Assembly (NCBI RefSeq): GCF_932294415.1
Contig: NC_065543.1
Span: forward strand, 2,368,976-2,432,975
DNA from: Quercus robur
Taxonomy: Eukaryota; Streptophyta; Magnoliopsida; Fagales; Fagaceae
DNA length: 64,000 nt
Reading direction: 5' to 3'
Numbering within the stretch: the stretch's first letter is position 1; each line of letters starts with the position of its first letter. The translations under genes and the position numbers were made by a program. Positions 23,657-35,869 of this stretch are shown piece after piece. The notes under the pieces are model-generated. The model was not told where the DNA came from. It was given only the letters and a program-made list of their open reading frames with translations, and ran no database searches.

Positions 23657-23877
23657 TTGGCCGAGGATTTGATGGTGAAATCTTTCAGTTTCTTAGAATT
23701 GCATGTACCTGTCTTAGCCCCTTCCCAAGTCAAAGGCCAACAATGCTTGAATTATATAATACAATTAGTAGTTTGGAAGAGAGATATAGTGTCATAAATG
23801 ACACTGAGATGTTGAGGCAATCTGAAATTGCTACTCCAAGTATCTCAAATGACATTGTTGAGGTAGAAATTACATAG
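23657..23877 (+). pseudogene. Copy B: 3' fragment of BIR1-like gene
   Basis: This is an isolated C-terminal kinase piece of about 73 codons, open to its TAG. It starts at GRGFDGEIF, contains the conserved SQRPTMLELY segment of kinase subdomain XI, and ends with VEVEIT. Nothing upstream encodes the rest of a kinase, so it is a duplication remnant and not a gene. The sequence after it resembles the 3' flanks of the other copies. Confidence 0.85.
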
Positions 23878-24112
23878 ACCAACTTAAGTATGAGATACAA
23901 AGTGTAACTATTGCCTTGAGAAAGTTATGTAACGTATCTGCTGCGCGGTCCGGACGTTGTTAATTTGGGCTACGTTTGCTTGTTGTAATCTTTTTCTGTC
24001 ATTTGTCTTAAAGGTAATTCAGGTGCTGGATGCATATCAAGTCACATAGTATCTACTCTCCCTGTGCTCTTTTTGCCTCTCTAAAAAGGAAAGAAAAAAG
24101 TTGTATTGAATA

Positions 24113-24114
<2 letters not shown>

Positions 24115-24156
<42 letters not shown>

Positions 24157-24170
24157 TATATATATATATA
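24115..24170. repeat. (CT)n-(TA)n microsatellite
   Basis: A long CT run passes into a TA run. Confidence 0.9.
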
Positions 24171-24472
24171 CATATATCAAAGCATGGACCATGCACTTAG
24201 AAGAAAAAAAATTCTACTAATCACAACTTGCAATGAGTTTATTTGACTTTTTTTTATAAAATAATCAAAGTTTAAAATGAAAAAATAAACTACATGACAA
24301 GTTGTAACTGGTGAAAAATAAAGTAAAATACAAAAAATAAAACCAAAGATTTGTATTCGTTACTTGGTATGTACCCATTAAGACTTTAGAATAATTGTTC
24401 AAATTGCCAAAATAGATCTTTTTTTCTTTGTTGAATCAGATGCATCTTGAGATTATGTTGATAGACTACTTG

Positions 24473-24790
24473 TATAACTGCTTATTGGCAACACTCAGCC
24501 ATCATTTCTGATAAAGAGTTACCTCTCAATTTGTATTTGTTCGTTTGCATGGGCCACTGTTAAATCATTCTAAATCTATAACCATTGAACAAAAGATTTG
24601 AAAAAATTACATTACTTTGGTCTATGAGATCATGATTAACCCAACTATAGGTGATCATTGATGCAGGCAAGCAAACAATTTTAATAATTCTAAATGTTAA
24701 ACCATACCAAGCTTTCTACCCAGTTGAGGATCAGGTTGTGTTTTTATTTGATTAAGAAGTGTGCTGCTGTAGTAATTATTGGAAACTAAT
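24473..24790. repeat. Duplicated flank, copy 1 (partner 34105-34420)
   Basis: The stretches share TCAATTTGTATTTGTTCG, GGGCCACTGTTAAATCATTC and GTTGAGGATCAGGTT in the same order and spacing. They mark the two ends of a block duplicated together with the kinase copies A/B and D. No gene inside. Confidence 0.75.
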
Positions 24791-25706
24791 TTTTAAATTT
24801 TGTAACTACATAAAAATTATAAATAAGTAATTTTTACTCAAATCTTATTTCATACTAATATCAATTAAAGTATTAATAGCATAAAAATTAAAAGTTCATA
24901 TTTCAACCCAATAAAGTTCCACCCAAATTCTATATATATATATATATATATAATCAAAGAAGGATAAAATGGAATGAGGTATTTTTCTTTGTTTTTGGTG
25001 GGAAAAATGGTTGGGGACATTAAAGTTTCAATGAATAATTTATCTACATAACCGTAAAAAACTTTTAATTACTCAATTATATATTTAAAATTCAAATTTA
25101 TGTTGAATAAAATTTACATTTATTTATATGAGTTAAATGAATTTGTATTAAAACGGGTGTATTTATCTTAAAGCGGCACAAATCATATAGGTGGATAAAA
25201 TGTAGCTAACCTAATCATTTAATTATAGTATGTGTGTATGCTTGTACTATTTGCTTCAACAAAGGAAAATTTTTCAATACAATATTTAGATTATTTACTG
25301 GAACGTTATTGGTTTCATAGATCGCTTCCTCCAACTTTGGGAATTTTTCAAGTCCAAATTTGGTATTTCCGAAAGATAATATACTTTCTCCTTGTATCAG
25401 CGAAAAACAAACTTGAAATCAGAGATAAATGCGGTCAGGACTGGCAATGAGTATTCCAAGAAAATTAGGGGCCATTGAATTAAATAAACCGCTGAGATGA
25501 GAAGAATTGCTCCACGTGCAAAGGATCTAATCCCAAAAGATGCTCCAAGAGTTTACATGTTACACATGTAAAGTTACAAAAATTATAATACGGTTGGTAG
25601 AAAAAAATACCACTATTTGGTCACAACTGTTCGTAAATACGGTAGGTAGAAAAATAAAAAAAATAAAATGGTAGTAAAAGTTGTGAAGTTTTATCTCGAG
25701 TCGTAA
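24791..25706. other. Intergenic, no gene seen
   Basis: AT-rich sequence with an (AT)n run near 24930-24953. No coding sequence with homology, terminal repeats or RNA gene could be recognised. Confidence 0.5.
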
Positions 25707-25714
25707 AGTTATAA

Positions 25715-25939
25715 AGTCTAAATCTTTTGTCTCATTTTTCCTACTCCACTCTATACTCTACCAGTAAAAACTTGCTACATGTTCACCTAATTAATTAAAT
25801 AAATACTACTATTAATTAATAACGATAGTATTAATAAGTCAATAATGATAATATTTGATTAATTAGGTGAACATGTGACATGTTTTTATTAGTAAAGTAT
25901 AGAGTGAAGTAAGAAAAGCGAGACAAAAGATTTGGACTC
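25715..25939. mobile_element. Fold-back MITE with 8-bp duplication
   Basis: The two arms (about 85 bp each) are inverted copies: AAGTCTAAATCTTTTGTCTC at the left against its inverse ending GATTTGGACTC. AGTTATAA flanks both sides (25707-25714 and 25940-25947). The size of the duplication suggests hAT. A half copy of the same family (from about 28574) follows receptor copy C. Confidence 0.7.
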
Positions 25940-26116
25940 AGTTATAAACGGTAGCTTGGCTCAACAAACGTACCTAACTGTTACGTGGAAAAACATAACA
26001 AACTTTGACTCTATAGTTGACCCCCTGCTTTTTAGTTTTTACCTTCCACATTTTCCTGGCCTAAAGAAAAGAGGCGTGTCCTTCTTTGTAAATGTATGGA
26101 ACCATCCTATTTCTGT

Positions 26117-26135
26117 TCTCTTTTTATAGCTAAGA
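26117..26135 (+). promoter_or_regulatory. Conserved TATA-like block, copy C
   Basis: TCTCTTTTTATAGCTAAGA matches the blocks before copy G (58562) and copy F (50980) at most positions. Conservation across diverged copies suggests the core promoter of the family. Confidence 0.45.
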
Positions 26136-26553
26136 CTGAGAGGACTCTTTCAAGTTAGACGGATCGTTTGATTCGTTGAGTACTGATTAGCCACACTTTC
26201 ATTCCTGTTATCATCCAAATGAGTACGTTGTTTTTTGGTTTGATGCTTGAGGCTTCTACAACCAAAAGATGTTACAATTTAATTTCTTTTTGGTATAATT
26301 ATTATTCCATCTAATTCCTTTCATCTTATTTCTTCGTGTCAATACTCATGCTGCTAAACTATCAATCGCAAATGGTTTTAGTTTTACTCTCCATTCTTGT
26401 CTGATCAGATTGATATCTCTTGGGACTTGGAAGACCCACTCAATTTCTTAACCTCTTCTTGGACTCTCGGCTACTTGAATCCTTAAGCAACTCAGTCAGT
26501 TCATCTGGCTAAGAGTTCGAATCTTTACTTCTTTAGTGTTCGACTTTGTCATT

Positions 26554-28351
26554 ATGTCTGTGCCTGAGAGCGATGTAAATAAAAGTGGACTTTGTGGAGG
26601 GCCATCGGATTCATGCAAAAATCATAGATGGGCTTTCGAAGTTTCTTTCAAAAGTGGGTTTCTAGTTGGTTTTGTGGTTTTTGTTATATCATATACAGTT
26701 TTTTTTACGCACTATTTTAATCTTTGGGTGGGATCAAAGAAGAGAAGTAAGAAGATGCGAACAAGCACAACAGTGTTGACAGCGAGCAGGAAGAAGAAGG
26801 GTAAAGAAATTGATCAAGTTACCCAATTGCCAATCCTTGGCTTCGATCAAGAAAAAAACGGAGAGGTACTTTTTCTCATTACTAAAATTTTTTCTCCTAC
26901 ATTTTCTACTTACCATGTTTTCATTTTACTTTTCTTATAGAATAACTGAAGTTTAAATTAGAAAAATGAAGGAAACCCATACGTATTAAGTTGAAAATGT
27001 AGGAGAAAATTAAAAAAAAAAAAAAAAACTATTAATTCATTATTCAAATAGAAAGAAATATGACAATTTAGAATATAATATATTTTTGGTTCTAAATTTC
27101 TAACACTACTTTAGAGTTTAGACCATTGTATATGGTATTAATATAATATATATAGCTAAAAGAATCTACTCACTCATTTTTTATTCAGACACTCCAAAGA
27201 CGAATTTCAGGCTTCACCACTGCATATATATATATATATGAACTCTATATTGAGTACGAAGAACACTAAAAATAAGAAAATAAAATTTACACCCTTATGA
27301 TGTCATGCATCCCTTACTAGTGATGAGTAAAAAGATCTTGACAGATTATTTTTATCCACAGATTTTCAAGTTGGAGAGAATGGTTACCAAAATGAGCCTT
27401 ACAGAACTTCACGAGGCAACTGGCAATTTTAACACAAGCAATATCATTGGATTGGGAAAGTTCGGAATGATGTACAAGGGAATGCTTCCAAATGGTCGGC
27501 CCCATGCGATTAAGAGGTTACATGATTCCCAATCTTTTGAGAGACAATTTGTGTCTGAGCTTTTGGCTCTAGGTATATTGAAACACAATAACATAGTTCC
27601 CCTATTAGGATACTGTAGAGAAAGGAAGGAAAAGCTTTTGGTGTATAGATATATATCGAATGGTAACCTTTATGATTGGCTACATGCAGCGAAACGTAGG
27701 ACTAAGATCTTGGAATGGCCTTTGAGGATTAAAATTGCCATTGGAATAGCAAGAGGCCTAGCATGGCTTCACCATGATTGCAATTTCCGTGTGGTCCATC
27801 TCAACTTGAGTTCAAACTCTATCTTACTTGATCATAATTTTGAGCCTAAAATATCGAATTTTGGTGAGTCAATAATATCGAATTTTGGAGGGGAAATGTT
27901 CAAGAACCTAAGAGGCAATAGCATTTTTATAGGTAGTGATGTTTGGGAGTTGGGTTATGTAAAAAAGGATGTCTATGACTTTGGAATTTTGCTTCTGGAG
28001 CTAATTATGGGGAAGGAATCCATTGAAATTAATAATTTTGCCAACAATTCCAATGGGAGTTTGGTTGACTGGATTGCTCATCTTTTCACTAGCTCTTCTG
28101 ATCTCTACAATGTGATTGATGAATCTTTGATTGGCCGAGGATTTGAAGATGAAATCTTTGAGTTACTTAGAATTGCATATACTTGTCTTAATCTCTTTCC
28201 TAGTCAAAGGCCAACAATGCTTGAACTATACCATACAATTCATATTTTTGGGGAGAGAGATCGCCTCACAAGTAACTTTGAGATATTGAGGCAGTCTAAA
28301 ATTGCCACTGCAAGTACCTCTGGTGAAATCGTAGAGGCTGAAATTACATAG
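26554..28351 (+). CDS. BIR1-like pseudokinase without ectodomain, copy C
   Basis: Two exons, 26554-26865 and 27362-28351, join in phase at good sites (GAG|GTACTT and CCACAG|ATT) and would give 433 residues. The product begins just before the CGGPSDSC juxtamembrane block, has one membrane segment (GFLVGFVVFVISYTVFF) and a kinase-like domain. The Gly loop (GLGKFGMMYK) and Lys (AIKRL) remain, but HRD is HLN, DFG is NFG and the APE segment is missing, so it cannot be a normal kinase. Upstream (26350-26530) are shreds of the signal peptide and LRRs with stops and a large deletion. It could be a truncated membrane protein or a pseudogene whose kinase part is simply still open. Confidence 0.55.
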
Positions 28352-28675
28352 GCAAATTACAGCATGGCATCCTAAGTCTGAAACAGATTTGGATTTATGT
28401 TTGTTTTCTATAATAATCTTTTATTGTCCTTTACTGGTTTTTTATTTTCTATTTTGGGGTAATCTGTGACTTTAAAAAAATGGGGAAATAAAGTTATATT
28501 CTCTCTATACATTATAACTAAGACATTAGTTATGTTAAGAAAAATTGTATAATATTTTAAGATTACAACAATGAGTCCAAATTTTCTGTCTCATTCTTCC
28601 TGTTCCACTCTATCCTCCACAAATAAAAATATGCTACATGTCCATTTACTTAATTAAATGCTAAATTTATGTTTT
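28352..28675. other. 3' flank of copy C
   Basis: This matches the 3' flanks of other copies (AATCTTTTATTGTCCT). From about 28574 a half copy of the 25715 MITE family begins. Confidence 0.5.
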
Positions 28676-29225
28676 ATTGTTTCAATTACCTAAAATAAAT
28701 AAACATTAAAAAATCTCATCATATTCCCACAGCCCCATCCCCACCTTTGCCGGCAGCCAAGTGATAAGAGTTAAGAGATAATTTTAATCTCTTCTAAAGG
28801 ATAATAACGTGTCAGAGTAATTCTTTTATTACGTTCTATGTTGAATCCATTTGCTTCATCCCTAGCCTAAAACGGTCTTAACTAGTACTTTGGGTTCGAA
28901 ACTGTCCAACCACGATCTCCGTGACTCACCTGCAAAGATCATCACGTAATCTCACAAACCATTAATTGCAACCATCTGCAATAACCTTGACCCAAATCAG
29001 TACAACCAAACAACACAATGGGTTGCCACCGTATAGAGGCCGTATATTTTTGCTCCAGTTGCCATCTTCTTCATGGGTTTGGGAGGGACAAAAGTGGAAG
29101 AGTGACGAGTTTCGTTGGAGGTTGTAGGCTTGGTGGCGGTGATTGGCTGTGACAGTAGTGGCTGCCGGCACAGGTGGTGGTGGGGTGGTGGGAATATGAT
29201 GGTTTTTTTGGGTAATTGAAATAAT
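28676..29225. mobile_element. Fold-back element, about 550 bp
   Basis: The left arm (TTTCAATTACC...CATCATATTCCCAC...GCCGGCAG) returns inverted at 29160-29225. The middle shows no transposase. Edges and target duplication are not defined. It lies between copy C and the relict intron of copy D. Confidence 0.5.
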
Positions 29226-29320
29226 TAGGCATAAATAATTATAAGAAACATCTATTTGTTCAATTTTGTTGAAATATATCGTTAATAATAATGCAAAATG
29301 GCAAATAATTTGATTCACAG

Positions 29321-30322
29321 ATATATGTAAGTCGGAGGAAATGGTTCCAAGGATGAACTTTACAAAATTCGGTGAGGCAACTAGCAATTTCAGCACAAAC
29401 AATTCCATTGAGTTGGGAAAGATCGGGGATGATGTACAAGGCAGTGCTTCCAAATGGTTCACCCTTCCAGTTAAGAGGTTATATGGTTGTCAATCATTTG
29501 AGAAGCAGTTCATTTCAGAGTTATTGGCTTTTGGTACATTGAAATACAATAACTTAGTTCCCATCTTGGGATTTTGCAGAGAAAGGAAGGAAAAACTTCT
29601 AGTGTACAAATATATATCGAATTGTAATCTTTATGATTGGCTACATGCAGGGGAGAGCATGGATAAGATCTTGGATTGGCCTTTGAGGATTAAAATTGCC
29701 ACTGGGATAGCAAGAGGCTTACCATGGCTTCACCATAAGTGTAATTTCAAAGTAGTCCATCTTAACTTGAATTCAAGCTCTATCTTACTTGATATGAATT
29801 TTGAGCCAAAGATATCAAATTTTGGAGGCACAAAAATTCCAAGTTATGGAGATAATGTTCATGAATTCAACTGACATTAATTCGAGCAATATCACTTTCG
29901 TAGACAGTGGGGTTTGGGAGTTAGGTTTTGTTAAAAGGGATGTCTCTGACTTTGGAGTTTTGCTTATTGAGCTAATTATAGGGAAGGAATCCATTCAAAT
30001 CAATAATTATCCAAACAATTTGAATGAGAGTTTGGTTGATTGGATTACTCATCTTTTGACAAGTTTTTCTGATGTCTACAGTGTCGTTGATAAATCTTTG
30101 ATTGGCTGAGGATTTGATGGTGAAATCTTTTAGTTCTTTAGAATTGCATTTACTTGTCTAAAGCCCTTTCCAGGTTAGAGGCCAACAATGCTTGAATTGT
30201 ACAATACAATAAGTATTTTTGGGAAGAGATATAGCATCACAAATGACTCTAAGATATTGAGTCAATATGAAATTGCTATTGCAAATACGTTATATGAAAT
30301 TGCTGAGGTAGAAATTACATGA
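29321..30322 (+). pseudogene. BIR1-like receptor copy D, kinase exon only
   Basis: This corresponds to exon 2 of the family, with the acceptor CACAG kept just before it and about 60 bp of intron, but no exon 1 nearby. The kinase part starts VPRMNFTKFGEATSNF. An extra G near the Gly loop (29427) and a lost base about 50 bp later shift and then restore the frame, scrambling the loop. A second shift near 29850 leads to TGA at 29872-29874, and TGA 30107-30109 replaces CGA. The catalytic loop reads VVHLNLNSSS and DFG is NFG, as in the other copies. It ends in TGA at 30320-30322. Confidence 0.85.
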
Positions 30323-30417
30323 TCAATTGAAGCATGGCATACAAGTGTAGAATTAAGTAGGGAAAAATTTGTATATAGATTTATTTTTGGATTATGTTTG
30401 CTAGTTATAATATATAT

Positions 30418-31929
30418 TGTAGACACTCGATTTTGCACCCATAATTTAATCAAAGAAGATGGATAGAATGACCATTCATATACCCAAAATTCATGTTTGC
30501 ATTACATGCATTAGTTCATTCATTGCATATCATAAAAATGATCTTGAGGTTTTAATGGTCGCGATGGTATGCCCAATTTTCAAATCAGACCGTTGGATTG
30601 CAAGATATCACATGGTCAAGTTTGCACGGTTTGCATGCGTTTTGTTTAGGTAAAACCAACCATGCATGATTAATTTAAATTAATTTTGATTGGCTAGACA
30701 ATTAAAATTAATTAAATAATTTGTGGTTAGTTGATAGTTAGTGCCAAAAATAGGTTTACTTGCATGGGAATAAAAGAGGGTAATTAGATAACTACAAAAT
30801 TGTGGATAATCAAGACTGTTTGAACTATTTATCTACAAGATAATCATTGCTGAAAAGACCTGAATCATCAGAAAAGGGGTTTAATTTTCAGAATATGGAT
30901 TAAAAATGCGTCTAAGTGCAAGTCCCAACTCAAAAAACCTCAAAAAAGGAGTCCAAAGTGGACCAAAACTCAAACACAGGACCGGCACCTAAAAGGGCCA
31001 TTTGGCACTTTTGGAGTGCCGACTGGCAGTTTTCAAGTGCCAATTCGCACAAATGTGGGCCCCGGCCTAAGGGCACTTGGATTGAGATTAAACACATCCT
31101 TTTCGATTTTTAAGAGATAAGGATGCGTTCCAGTTTGTATTCTAATCATTTAGCTAATTTTTCGAACATCTCAGCCTTTATAATTCACCATTTTTAGCTT
31201 TGTTCCAAAACAAATCTGATATTTTTCAGTAAAAACCTAGTTCTTTTTATTTAAATTAAAACAAATTTGACATTTTTTACAAAAATCTTGTTCCTTTCTT
31301 TACATAAAAACAGATAAGATTTTCCTTACAAATCTAATTTTTTATTTACACAAAAATTGATCTAAGTTTTCTTTACAAATCTCAAAATTTTTTAATTTAC
31401 AAAGCAGATCTGAATTTTTCTAAAAAATTGGATATATTCATAAGATAGATTTATGTGACTTAGTTTTGGTTAAGTGTGTCATGTATGTTCAACATATCAT
31501 TCATATCATGCAAAAATGGTATATTAGTCATTAGAGTCTAGAAGACCAGACTTTGTCTAGGCGAAATAGGTGCCTAACACCTTCCCATTTCGTAACCTAG
31601 TCTCTAAACTTAGTTCTTTTGGATAGGTAGACCTATGCTTTGTCTTTCTTTTTAATTTTGGTAGATTGTAACTAGGACCAAAAGTTTTGTATTCTTTTGC
31701 ATAGGTTGTAACTAGGACTCAAAGCCTTGTAAGGTTTAATTTACCAAAATTGTACTTTTCTTTATTCAATCAATGATAGTCGAAGTATTCTGAGCAAGTA
31801 ATTTGTATTTATTTTTTTCTTATTTTTTTGTATAAAAAATAAGTGACGACTCCACAACACTTACCCAAAAAGAGAGGTGCCCTTAAAAGTATCCAAATCT
31901 CTTTTTTAAGAGCACCTTAGGTTTTGTGG

Positions 31930-31964
<35 letters not shown>
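30418..31964 (+). mobile_element. Solo LTR, 1547 bp, gypsy type
   Basis: It opens TGTAGACACTCG and closes with a (CA)n run, flanked by TATAT on both sides (30413-30417, 31965-31969), although that duplication is low-complexity. The host sequence on both sides joins smoothly into a 3' flank like that of other receptor copies (ATAATATA...TTTGTCCTTTTGTC), which supports the limits. It shares blocks with the LARD LTR at 35870 (GGTGCCTAACACCTTCCCA and GACGACTCCA), so the two belong to related families. No internal region is present. Confidence 0.65.
31930..31964. repeat. (CA)n microsatellite at LTR end
   Basis: A CA run of about 34 bp forms the terminal part of the solo LTR. Confidence 0.85.
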
Positions 31965-31971
<7 letters not shown>

Positions 31972-32059
31972 TTGTCCTTTTGTCCTTACTGTCTTTGAAA
32001 ACATAAATAGAAATAGTTGTATTGGATTTATTTATCTATATGATATCTAAAAGTTGAAG

Positions 32060-32270
32060 TGTAACATTTCAATCTATTTTAATCCATTTCTTTCCAGTTC
32101 GTTTTACTTTGGTCCAATTTGGTCCATTACGGTACATTTCAAAACCACTTTAGATCAGTTTGGTCTAGTTTGGTTCATTCAGTCCATTTTAGTCCACTTC
32201 GACCCATTCGGTCTTATTTGGTCCGTTTTGGTCCATTTTGGTCCTATTTAGTTATTTCGGTCCAATTATG
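32060..32270. repeat. GGTCCATTT-type degenerate array, copy 2
   Basis: Same word composition as 23290-23520, followed by the same TCCAATTATGATAAGG tail. It marks a duplicated block downstream of copy D. Confidence 0.65.
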
Positions 32271-32608
32271 ATAAGGCAAAATGCATAGTAACATGTTATA
32301 ATCAACACTGAACAAAGTTTCTCCTTAAACTAGTTTGGAGAAAAGCTCTTCAAGCTTCCATATATCTCTTTTTTGAATGTGAAATTTGAAAATCTAATAG
32401 TTGAATTTCATGTTCCTAATCATGCATATCAAATTTCATTCAAATTTATTTATGATTCTATCAATAAATTTCATTCCATATGTTCTAAACATTTGTTTGA
32501 TGACAACATAATTGATCTTTGATCTTCTTGAAATTTTGCAAGCATGAAGGATATAATAAGAACATGCAATTCAAAGGTTAAATTTTTAAAATTCACACTC
32601 AATATAAA

Positions 32609-33385
32609 TATAGGGTCTTGATTTACAGTCCAAGCCTTAAATGTATGGGATGTTGGCCCAATGAGCCCAATACAATAAATTTGTAGAGAGTGGGTTAAAG
32701 AACTAAGCTCTAATGAATTGAACAACGGATAGATTTAATTTGAACAACTGTCAAACACAAATAAGTTATTTGATCTTAATATATTTTCAGTCCGAGGAGA
32801 CCCCCCTTGTATAAATCAATCACAAATGGATACCAACATCATTTAGATTGTTACAGTCTTTTCTCCCTCTTTTTGTCGATCCCCTTTCATGAAGAGTCTT
32901 TCGCATTATATATCCTCTTTTAGACTATCTTCATCCTATACCTGTTGATCATCCAAGCCATTACTTGAGTACTTGTCCCATCAGACACCCTCTTTGGTTT
33001 TCTGTGAGTTGTGGTAGCCAAAGTAGCACTGTTCAGAGGTCTTCCCCACATAAATGTGGCTAGAAAAGTAGCTGCAATGTATTTAATGCGGTGATGATAG
33101 CTTTCCCTTAGATATTTTTAGGTTTCCCTCATTCTCGTATGTTCATGAGGAATGTCCTTATCATTGGAGCTTCTTGAAGGATCACTCTAATTGCTTGAGT
33201 ACATACTTTGAACTATATTCATCATATCCGAGGAGGAGTTCTTCCTTGGACAACCTTTCATTTGTTCCCTACTAATGAGACTTTAACTGGGGACATTTAA
33301 CAACTATTCGCTCCTCCTCGGACCTATCAATGTCCTTGGACGAAGCCCAAGGCCCAATATATGATCTTGGGCCCTCACCCCTACA
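32609..33385 (-). mobile_element. Solo LTR, 777 bp, minus strand
   Basis: On the minus strand it opens TGTAGGGGTGAGGG; the far end reads CCCTATA where CA is expected (a G-to-A type change on the plus strand). ATAAA flanks both sides (32604-32608 and 33386-33390). The sequence on both sides continues the flank seen at 23530-23640 (TGTATTTGCT(T/A)AGTATTA). No coding sequence. Confidence 0.65.
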
Positions 33386-33390
33386 ATAAA

Positions 33391-35316
33391 TATATATGAG
33401 GAGTTTGGAGAGAAAAACTTGTATGTATTTGCTAAGTATTATTAATATTTTGTTCTAGATTCTCAATGTACAATCAATGAAAATGATTTTTTTTTTAAAG
33501 ATAAATGAAATAATTTTCTTGGCATAATATACACTTGAGCTAAAGAATGAAAATATGAGCAGTTTCAACTTGCTAGATTGTGAAAAACATATTAATTTTC
33601 TAAACCTCCAATATTAATGGATCAATTGAAAAGATGAGCAATTTTCAAAGTGACATTGACTTAACTTCTAAACTGTCCATTAAAAATATGAGTAGCTTCA
33701 ACTTAGTAGGTACTTTAATTATTCAAGTAAAATGACTTTTATTAATTGAGTTAATTGGATCAAGGCAATAATCCAAAATTAAAATGTTTAAATAAGATTA
33801 TTATTTTTTCCTCTCTTTTGGTCCACTAAAAACCTTTTTTTCTTTTTTTTTTCTTTTTTCTTTTTGATAATTTAATAGGTGGGGGAGAGAGGATTTGAAC
33901 TCTAGATATTTTCATTGAAAACACTGAGATGTGTCAACTAGTTATAACTTAAAAACAAAGTAACTATTTAATTAAAGGCTCTTCAAGGTATTATCTCCCT
34001 AGCAAAAAGTTAGACAAATTATTTATATTCCTTAATTGGCATGTATGTGTTCAAACTTTAAAATAGCTACTGTTTGTAAAAGTCTTTTATTTAAAGACCA
34101 ACTGCTTATGGGAAATGCTAAGTATCGTTTCTGATTAAGAGCTACCTATCAATTTGTATTTGTTCGCTTGCTTGGGCCACTGTTAAATCATTCTAGATCT
34201 ATAACCATTGACCATATGATTTGAAAAATTACGTTACTCTGGTCTAGAAGGACATAAGAACCCTACTACAGTTGATTTGCAGGCAAGCAAACAATTTTAA
34301 TAAATCTAAATGTTAAACTTAAACCATACTAAGCTTTCTAACCTGTTGAGGATCAGGTTAAGTGTTTATTTGATTAAGAAGCATATGCTGTTGTAGTAAT
34401 TAATGGAAATTAATTTTCTTGGTTGACTATTGTCTGGTTGATTCCAACTGAATTGATCAATGGGTTAAATTAGCAAACATGATTTTGTGATTATTTAAAC
34501 TAGTTGACCCATTTTTCAAGCGATCTTTTTTATTTTACTTTATATTATATTATTTTTTTCAAATACATGCAATAGAATTTCAACTTATATATGAAACCCA
34601 CTTTGAGATTAATATTGCTTTTTATCATTAGGCAAAAACACAAATTGGTTTTTAATGTAGGTGAGATTTGAACCCCATATATTTTATTCAACAAAAAAGA
34701 GACTTAATTAGTTTAGCTAAGCTTGTTTTTGCATCATTATCATTATTGTAAGGCTAGTCCTAAATTCTCTAAATATAGGAAAATGACCATCCTAGTTTAA
34801 AATGGATCTATTTCTTGATTTAGAAGAAACCATAGTTGGTGCTCATGCTCTTAAATTCCTCATAGTTCTATATTAAAATGTATAGTATATTCATTCTTAA
34901 TACTTTCACATGGACATTTTGCATTTATGGTGATGATATGCCATAACTAAAAACAAGAAAAATTATGATCCAAGACATTTGAAATTTTTTTTTTTTTGGT
35001 TCTTTTATGGTGATGATATCACTAGCGAACTATAGATTAAGTAAACTAAGAATTTATATATAATTATTTAACCTTTATTTATTAGTATATTAATAATTGT
35101 TCTCTAATTTGTATTAAGAGTAAGGTAAAGACAATATATATAATCTTATTTATTTATTTTTCTACATGTGAAAAAATAAGGGTAATCTGTAACCAAATTG
35201 ATCTGGCCTGCTTGTATCTGTTTAAGATGACTCATTTATAATATGAATCCAAAATGACTTATAATTTGATTAACTTGACCTAAAACCAACCCGACTCGAC
35301 TTGTTTGCTAGGTCTG
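33391..35316. other. Intergenic, duplicated flank and AT-rich DNA
   Basis: 34105-34420 is the partner of 24473-24790. Before 35317 lies a stretch (35190-35315) with CTGATCTG/CCGACTCGACTTGTTTGC words, a repeat family that also ends just before the exon scrap at 51368. No gene found. Confidence 0.5.
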
Positions 35317-35347
35317 CCAAACTTATCATAGCTCTACTTCACATATA
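35317..35347 (+). pseudogene. Orphan scrap of BIR1-like exon 1
   Basis: About 30 bp match the signal-peptide coding part of copies A and E (AAACTTATCATAGCTCTACT). It is cut by a repeat on the left and by an LTR-like sequence on the right. It shows that another receptor copy once stood here. Confidence 0.55.
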
Positions 35348-35356
35348 TGATATATG

Positions 35357-35869
35357 TGTTAGGGACATATTTGACATAAATTGGCTTATTGTTTCACAAA
35401 ACGCACTTTATTTGTAATTGGGTAGATCTAGAATGGTTTAAGACTTCAAGAAACATGTTGTTCAAGTCAAATGTTAAATTCATGCAAATCTGTTTAAGAA
35501 ACAAATGAAGAAGTGTTGTTCATTAAAGCTAGACAAAAGCCTCGACAGAAGCTGTATCTATCAAGATTTAATGTTGAAGCTCGACACAAGCTATATCTGT
35601 CGAGAATTACAAAATTAGACTTTTCAGATTTGATTACACGTATATCAATATGTATTTGTGTAGGTTTTCTTTTCTCACAACCCTAGACATATATAAGGAT
35701 TATTTTAAAGGCTATCACAAGGTGTATGCACAAGCAATAGAGAAATCCCTACATGCATTGTGTGACCGGAGATAGAAATTACTCTAGTTCATCATTCTCT
35801 CTGTAGAAGTTACTGCGTCTTTGCGCCAAGGGTTTTGTGACCAAGGAGTTTCCTGATCTTCATTATTGA
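35357..35869 (+). mobile_element. Truncated copia-like LTR
   Basis: It opens TGTTAGGGACATATTTG, a start typical of copia LTRs, with ATATG before it. It runs without coding sequence into the border of the LARD element at 35870, and the remainder is not found on the far side of that element. Confidence 0.45.
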
